Positions 58,072-64,000 of a stretch of DNA of 64,000 nt are shown here, piece by piece. Numbering within the stretch: the stretch's first letter is position 1; each line of letters opens with the position of its first letter. Source of the stretch: Pleurostoma richardsiae (taxonomy: Eukaryota; Ascomycota; Sordariomycetes; Calosphaeriales; Pleurostomataceae). Both the position numbers and the translations under genes were made by a program. The stretch lies in NCBI GenBank assembly GCA_030052745.1, contig JANBVO010000002.1:248001-312000 (forward strand). The letters are read 5' to 3'. The notes under the pieces were generated by a model that had not been told where the DNA came from, made no database searches, and saw nothing but the letters and a program-made list of their open reading frames with translations.

Positions 58072-60365
58072 ATGTCACTCCCAGCGTCTCCTCTAGGCCC
58101 GCGAAATGATCTACGGATCTCGCAGCGGCAGCCGACTGCCTGCAGAGGTGAGTGCTTAATCCCTGGGATTCGCACAATCGGACCCGGTTTCTGACTTGCG
58201 CAGAGTGCTCCCGCCGAAAAGTACGATGTGATAAGCGAACTCCCTGCTCGAGGTGTGTCCGGCTGTCGCGGCCATGTACGCGTGAGACGGTGAGGATAAG
58301 CAAATCGCTTAATGTTCATCACGACGAGCTCCAGTTCCTGCACCATCTGAGATCCCTGCTTGGATCCAAGGCCAGCATCGCTTCGGCAGCGGATGACTTG
58401 GATAATCGGATCCGCACCCTGGAACATGGCGGACCCTCTGAGGAAACCACACCGGCAATGGCTGATAACCGAGAGGGTTCTATCCTCACCAAAAGGCTTG
58501 ACAGTGTCGAGACAGACAATGATATCCTGTCGTCCTCACAACATCCAGAACGAGTTCCAGAGAACGACGGAACGGAATCAAGGCGTCTCTCAAACACGGC
58601 TGAAGTCGCCGTCGACAAAGTTCAGACGGACAATGCGTCCATCTTGACGGCTGTGGAGTTCCTGGCATGGGGCCGCAACATCAGGGCTTGCTACCCCCAT
58701 CGGGCTTGCACTTGTTATCAGCATCGTCGCTACTCCGAACTTGTCTCCATCAACAGCGATCCAAGCTGGCTGGGGAGGATAGCTATGCCTGTTCATCTCG
58801 AGGAGGATATCCTGATTCCGGTGGGATCTGCGAGGAAGGTGATCGACTTCCATTTAACCAACATCCATTGGCACCACAACGCCTTCCATTGCTCAACATT
58901 CCTCCACAAATGCGAGCAGTTCTGGCTGTCGGGGACCGTTGACCATCCACTTTGGCTGGCCCTTTACTTCGCCGTCAGTAGTGTCTCGTTGTGGACGCTC
59001 CTCAACAACCATCATCGCCGACAGGAGCTCGGAATCGAGTTTGATGAAGATCTTGTCCAGAAGCAGTTTCAGGCCATGGTCAATATTCTGTACGAAGAGA
59101 ACTTTTTGGAGCAACTGTCTCTCTACAGTATCCAGGCCATCGTCATCTCGACAAGAATTGCACATAACTTAGGCCGGAGCGACCTCAATGCGACCCTGGT
59201 CGGAGCAGCGGTTCGCATTGCGCACTGCCTAGGTCTACATAAAATCTCTGACTCTTCAGTGGGCTTGAGCTACAATGAGCAGGTAGAGCTCGAAACAGGC
59301 AAGAGGGTCTGGCGGCAGCTTGTGATACAGGACCATTTCCAGATCCCCTTTACGGATACCTACGGTTAGTTGCTCGAGCCTGCCCCTTAAGCTGAAGCTC
59401 ACAAATTGATGACAATAGTCATACATCCTTTGCAGTTCATCACTCCTCTGCCTAAGAACTGCAGTGACGATGATATGATCGAGAGAGACAGCGAGGTTGC
59501 GACAAACTCATCGTACGTCATCATGCTTGCCCGCTCGGCCGCGCAGATTCCACCTCTGCTCGATGGCCTTGGGCCTATGGGAGCTCGAAAGCCGATTCGG
59601 GAGATATATGACCACGTATTGTACTGTGACAAGGAGATGCGCGCCAGCGTGCAGCGTATCCCGGTCTTCCTACTCCGGGGCACTGACCCAGGCAGCGGCA
59701 ACGCCCTGCCGTGGCTCCCTCTGGCTCGACGGACACTCGCGATTAGTGCGGCCGAGAAGATCATTATGATACATCGGCCAGTGCTGTTCCACTCCTTCCA
59801 GAGCCCTGCGTTCTCCAAGACGAGAACCACCTGTGTCGCAGCCGCAATAACCATTCTGCGGGAGCATGAGCAAGCAACGGCGGAGAATGCCTTGTCGATA
59901 TGGACACATTCGGCATTCTGCGTCACGGGCGCCGTCGTCCTCGGCCTGGAGCTCTTCCACCGGACGGACCACACCGACGACACGGCCCACAGGTACCGGC
60001 AGATGATGATCAGCGCAGCCGAACGGCTCCGGAAGAGGCGGTGCGACGCAATCGCTCAGCGGGGCGCGATCTTGATCGACACCATGCTGGCGGCGGAAGA
60101 GGACCTAGTCCTCAGACTGATGAGGACGTCGAGGCAAGGGGGCTCTGTGGAGTCGAGGCAGCGGCAGGTCATCAACGACATGATTGGGAGCCATGAGATC
60201 CTGACCAAGTTTCTGGCGTCTAACACCGAGAAGGTCGGTTCGTCGCCGGCTGAGCAGCACGTGTCTCTGGATGATATCCAGGCGACCATGGAAATGTACA
60301 CGACCCCGGACTTTGACTCGTGGTTCAACGAGGTCTTCGCCCCGACCTCAGACCCGTTTATATGA
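58072..60365 (+). CDS. Zn2Cys6 fungal-specific transcription factor
   Basis: Exons are 58072-58147, 58204-59364 and 59419-60365, giving 727 residues. The binuclear zinc cluster is rebuilt across intron 1: the first Cys sits in exon 1 (QPTACRE) and the rest in exon 2 (CSRRKVRCDKRTPCSRCVRLSRPC). This restores the C-x2-C-x6-C-x5-C-x2-C-x6-C spacing. Reading exon 2 alone from 58152 would give a false start. A basic linker and short helix (LQFLHHLRSLLG) follow. From about residue 200 comes the fungal transcription-factor homology domain, with FHCSTFLHKCEQFW, the ARIAHNLG and GAAVRIAHCLGLHK block, and GKRVWRQLVIQDHF. It is the likely local regulator of the flanking transporters and sulfotransferase-like gene. 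Confidence 0.92.
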
Positions 60366-60910
60366 GAGATTTGGGCGTTTAGGGAACCTTTACTGTGACG
60401 GATCGAATCTGGTTGATATGCCTTACACAGAAGGGCAAAAGCTAACATTGGACTTGGGAGTAAGTTGATTCGAATTTATATTTATATTAATGTTTAAAGT
60501 TTAAGGGTTAAGGTTGGATGGTGGGCCAAACTGGGAGGTGGACCAAACTGGGAGGTGGGCCAAAGTCGGGGGTTCAACTTAGGCAAAGGAAATCTTTACA
60601 GTGACGGCGCCTATTCATCCACTCTAGCTTAGCGTTTCTGATGACCTGAGGGATTCACTCATGTATAGAACGGATCCGAATCAGACGAGGTGATGATTAC
60701 TGACTAGAGGTACAGGGGTATAGTATCAGCACCAGGCATGAACCGAGGTGTTGGCCCGTTGTATTCTCTAGCCGATATAGGAGTCAAGTTCTCGATCTTG
60801 GACTAACATTGAAATCTCGCAATTACAAATCAAAGTCTTTATATCATCTGCATACGTTGCAGTTCAGCCTTTCGCCTTAAAATGATGCCCATCGTCCCGC
60901 CCTTGATGAC
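60366..60910. other. Convergent intergenic region with AT-rich tract and repeat
   Basis: It begins with transcription-factor 3' flank, then an AT-rich tract (about 60470-60515) and three 17-bp tandem units. No gene is seen. Confidence 0.5.
60521..60571. repeat. Three tandem 17-bp units
   Basis: The units GTGGGCCAAACTGGGAG (60521-60537), a copy with one change (60538-60554) and a more diverged copy (60555-60571) follow an AT-rich stretch. It is a small minisatellite in a 3' flank. Confidence 0.85.
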
Positions 60911-63026
60911 TTAGAAATTGTACAACAAAATCTTGGGCCTGGGCTCGACATCGAGGCCTTCTTCAGGACCAGAGTTCTCGCACTTCTCAGACGATCGGGC
61001 GCCGTTGTCCGTCATGTTGCTAGACCTCTTGATCTGAACGTTAGAGTATGCGTACATGCACACAAGGCATATGACCAGGAGCAGCGAGAATGCCATGAAG
61101 GCTACAGCGATCGTCCATCCGCGGTGATAGAACGGCAAGTCATCAGACCGGAACAGCTGACCGCCGACAATTCCGGCACAGTTTGCGGCCATAATGAACA
61201 TCGCCTGTATCATTGAGGTCAGCCTATCTGTCTTCATGAGGGTGCTGATCATTCTAGAACTCACCATTCGAATGGATCGCTCTGCAGGGGATCGAGCGTT
61301 GATCGAGAGCCAAGAGCCATTGACAGAGTCTAACACAGTCAGATATTGCTGGAAATAAGGGGTGGATTGTCCGCTTACGCCACCAGCTGCACGTCGCGCT
61401 TGCCATGGTGAGCATGCCGTACTTCAAGCCGGAGCTGGCATCGTCGGGAAGACACTTGTACGCCACAGTGAAGGCAAACTCAATGGCGACGGCGAAGAGG
61501 ACGACAAGGCCGCGGCGGCCCCATTTGTCACTAGACGAAATTAATCTTTGTCTAGATGCAATGAGAACACAGGACATGGTTGGGATACGTACGCCACGAA
61601 GCCGGCAAAAAGGACCAGGGAAAGGGAGATCCACTGGCCAACAGATGTCATGGCATTGGCCTTGAGACGGTTATAGCCGAAGGAGGCAACTATGGTCGGC
61701 GCGTATGACCACAGAGCAGTTGAAGGGGCGAGACCAACGGTGGTCAGGGTTATGTGAACCCAAAGCTTAGTGTTGGCCAGCTGTGCCTTGTCAGCAAGCC
61801 AGTACGCGGTGCGGTATGTGTCTTGGACTCACAGTGCTCAGCACGTCGGGAAGTGTGATGAAAGACCTCTTCATGGCCTTCAGTGGGTCGTCAAGGAGGA
61901 CGCGCTGCTGGAGGATCATCGTCTCCTTTTCGTTGAAGTAGCGGATGCCGGTGAGCGATACCGGGTTGTTCGGAAGACCGGGGAAGAGACACGCGAAGAC
62001 GACGCCCGCGAGGATAGTGAAGATACCCTCGAGCTATAGGAATTGGTTAATGCGCCATCCGACTCTGGTGCATATAGTGAGAGGATCTCGCTTACGATGA
62101 AGAGCCACTGCCAACCAGCCAGACCACCGACGCCTCGCATGTGCAGTCTAAAGCACTGTCAGTCATGGAAGTATAGAGAGTGAGACAGAAGATAATAGCG
62201 TACATAGCATAGGCGAGCAGGCCTCCCACGGCAGTAGCCAAGCCGTTGGCAAAGAAGAAGAAGCCGAATCTTCGGCTCAGTTCGTCGCGTTTATACCATA
62301 CCGACAGGGTAAATAGACTCCCAGGAATGAACCCAGACTCGCACAACCTAAGATCGAGTTAACTACTATCTCGTCATATTACCATGGTGTAGTGGACGGA
62401 CCCGAGCAGGAGACGAGTCGAGAGGAATGCTGGCAGTCCATGCTGGAAGGCTTGGAAAGTGGCCACGAGACCCCATGCAAAGATCTGTCCTGTAATCCAG
62501 ACCTTTGGGCCCACACGGTACAACACCAGATTACTTGGGATCTAGTACTGTCAGGACCTGTTCTTACCACTTCCAGAAGCGTGGTATCAAACCTCGAGGA
62601 GTACAATGCCAGCATTCAAGAGCTGTTGGCCGACATTGAACATGTTCTGGCTGATGTGTACATCCTTTAGGAAGCTATCCGTCAGGGCGTTCCCTCTGCA
62701 AGAAGAGTCAGATATACGTCGCTGGGACACCGGAGTAAGTAACCGTTGCTCACATGTTGGCGCGGTCGAGCTGGAGGGAGAAGAAGACCAGCATCAGGAT
62801 CGGCATAACGATCGAGTCAATCCTGCAGGCGATCGTCAGACTCTGTCATCCGACAGCCACATCTTGGCATTACATACTTTCGAACTAGGCGCTTCTCCTC
62901 TTCGGCGGTCCACGTTGCAGTGTAGCCGTTAGACACAACCCCTGGGGCAGAATGATCCCCGTGTTGCTGCATGCCGTCGACTATTACTGGCTCCGAGGAG
63001 AGGGCCATCTTGGTGCTTTTCTCCAT
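60911..63026 (-). CDS. MFS permease, Dal5-type anion:cation symporter
   Basis: Eleven exons were rebuilt on the minus strand: 63026-62878, 62822-62754, 62695-62593, 62541-62402, 62347-62204, 62147-62096, 62033-61833, 61780-61593, 61530-61379, 61329-61265 and 61204-60911. All sites are GT-AG, the phases agree, and the product is 518 residues. Diagnostic pieces are RKIDSIVMPIL followed by LDRANIGNA, LLEIPSNLVLYRVGPKVW, RLLLGLCESGFIPGSL, SVWYKRDELSRRFGFFF and ADKWGRRG. These match the allantoate/nicotinate/sulfonate-type (Dal5, ACS) permeases of fungi, which import organic anions at the plasma membrane. Intron density is far higher than in its neighbours. It shares a divergent promoter with the arylsulfotransferase-like gene. 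The substrate is unknown. Confidence 0.88.
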
Positions 63027-63698
63027 CACGACAACGGCAGGGATTGAATAACCGCAATAACACACGGTAACGGTAAATGCTCTAAGGCTAAAAAACACTG
63101 CGCCGCACAAAGTCCAAAGAGGCGCGTCTGTTCAAAGTTCCGCATGAAGCCCTGGCCATGGACTGGAGAGGCAGGCCGCTGCTCCAATATAGCCTGCCCT
63201 GAGCCCGCTCATCCGGCCATTTTCGACAATTGACAAGATAGCCCTGCGATGGCATCATCTGTCGTTATCGAGATAGATACGTGAGGCAATTCGTGTGCGG
63301 CGTCGATATCTCGTCCGTGATATGCCGGCGAGTCATTAGATCCAGTCTCGGCCCGCTCCACAGCGGGCGAGATTTCAACCCACCCGCGCGGGCTTCGGCA
63401 GACTCGCCCGCGTTTCTGCTTTGCGTACTCTGGTGGCGTGGTCTCAACTAATGTCTACGGAAAATCCAAGCATGCATGTGCTGATATGAAGAGCCCCAGG
63501 AAGTCGGTCTCTCCTGATGAAGTGACGCGGCGGACGCCGACTCGACTGCTGTTGCCTTTCGGGAATCAGCGAGAGAGTAACACAACTGTGCCATCCTGTT
63601 CAATTGATAAACAGCCAGTACCAATTCCAACGCTTCGAAATAGCCTCTGTCAGGTTGGCGCTTGTTGTTTCGTCAATTGGCTGCTGAGAATTTCAACA
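63027..63698. other. Divergent promoter: Dal5-type permease / arylsulfotransferase-like gene
   Basis: This 670-bp region holds a nested GC-rich dyad (63351-63411), described separately. No coding content is seen. Confidence 0.55.
63351..63411. promoter_or_regulatory. Nested GC-rich dyad in divergent promoter
   Basis: There are three symmetrical elements: GCCCGCT/AGCGGGC (63351-63357 and 63362-63368, 4-nt loop), a CCCGCGCGGG palindrome (63383-63392), and 9-bp arms GCGGGCGAG (63363-63371) with CTCGCCCGC (63403-63411). The palindrome lies at the exact centre of the 9-bp arms. CCG-N2-CGG inside the palindrome is a typical Zn2Cys6 dimer contact. Being midway between two divergent starts, it may control both genes. 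Confidence 0.5.
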
Positions 63699-64000
63699 AT
63701 GTTTGGCAGCATTGCCTTTGCTTCTCTCCTGGCGCTGGCGTGGGCGGATGGCACATACCGCACCCGGCCGGACCTATCACCGCCACAGCTTAATATCACG
63801 ACACCATGTTCCTCAGAGTGCAATAAGGGCTACCTGTTTGTGGCGCCCTTCACCAGCTATGGCGAGCCAAACGACCATGGCGCCATGCAAGCTGCTCCTT
63901 ATATCCTCACCGATACCGGAGACCTCGTCTGGTCTGGCTTCACCTACTTCTCCATTTGGGCAGGGAACTTCCAAGCGGCGCGGTGGAAAGGTCAAGACGT
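63699..64000 (+). CDS. Arylsulfotransferase-like protein (3' end beyond window)
   Basis: The frame opens at ATG 63699 and runs to the window edge, showing the first 100 residues. Residues 1-16 look like a signal peptide (FGSIAFASLLALAWA). The segment CSSECNKGYLFVAPFTSYG, then GAMQAAPYILTDTGDLVWSG and FQAARWKGQD, is the start of the beta-propeller of the fungal arylsulfotransferase family. Bacterial members move sulfate between phenols; fungal members are uncharacterised secreted or membrane proteins. The catalytic His region lies outside the window. It is divergent from the Dal5-type permease with a shared 670-bp promoter. Confidence 0.8.
   Translation, partial: MFGSIAFASLLALAWADGTYRTRPDLSPPQLNITTPCSSECNKGYLFVAPFTSYGEPNDHGAMQAAPYILTDTGDLVWSGFTYFSIWAGNFQAARWKGQD

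Noticed and set aside
58152-58203. Start of the Zn2Cys6 factor at 58152 in one long frame
   Set aside because: That reading loses the proper first Cys context; the spliced form from 58072 restores the normal zinc cluster.

Overview
This is a 64 kb stretch of nuclear DNA from a filamentous ascomycete (Pezizomycotina, most likely Sordariomycetes). The evidence is short canonical GT-AG introns of about 50-100 bp in most genes, fungus-specific families (VTC1, AHC1-like zinc finger, Zn2Cys6 activator, fungal NLR with NACHT and ankyrins, GPI-anchored Ser/Thr-rich wall protein) and alternating divergent and convergent genes. The genus cannot be fixed from sequence alone. The window opens inside one gene (3' part of a repeat-containing Ala/Glu/Pro-rich protein) and closes inside another (5' part of an arylsulfotransferase-like gene).

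Region 1 (1-35 kb) is a conserved, mostly housekeeping block: choline-phosphate cytidylyltransferase, an F-box protein, a Tctex-type dynein light chain, VTC1, an Alba-domain protein, an AHC1-like chromatin protein, a GPI-anchored protein, a voltage-gated proton channel (Hv1 type), an ISWI remodeller, eIF3i, trifunctional C1-tetrahydrofolate synthase and a ferric-reductase-type flavocytochrome. Exon-intron structures could be rebuilt for all of these, with splice phases that agree.

Region 2 (35-64 kb) is accessory. After a gene-poor gap come a short-chain dehydrogenase, a ketopantoate-reductase-family gene broken by a frameshift and a stop, a large STAND/NLR protein (NACHT plus about 750 residues of ankyrin repeats), a small HpcH/HpaI aldolase, and a 1218-residue protein joining a stonustoxin-type MACPF-like/thioredoxin-like N-terminus to a P-loop GTPase with two Cys/His clusters. 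The NLR and this last protein are both immune-receptor-like or effector-like architectures within 13 kb, and are the most unusual content of the window.

The right end (55-64 kb) looks like a small co-regulated cluster: a Vba/Fnx-type MFS transporter, a Zn2Cys6 transcription factor, a Dal5-type anion permease and an arylsulfotransferase-like secreted or membrane enzyme. The permease and sulfotransferase share a divergent promoter holding a GC-rich nested dyad made of CCG/CGG half-sites, the kind of site Zn2Cys6 factors bind. A similar CGG inverted repeat lies just upstream of the first transporter.
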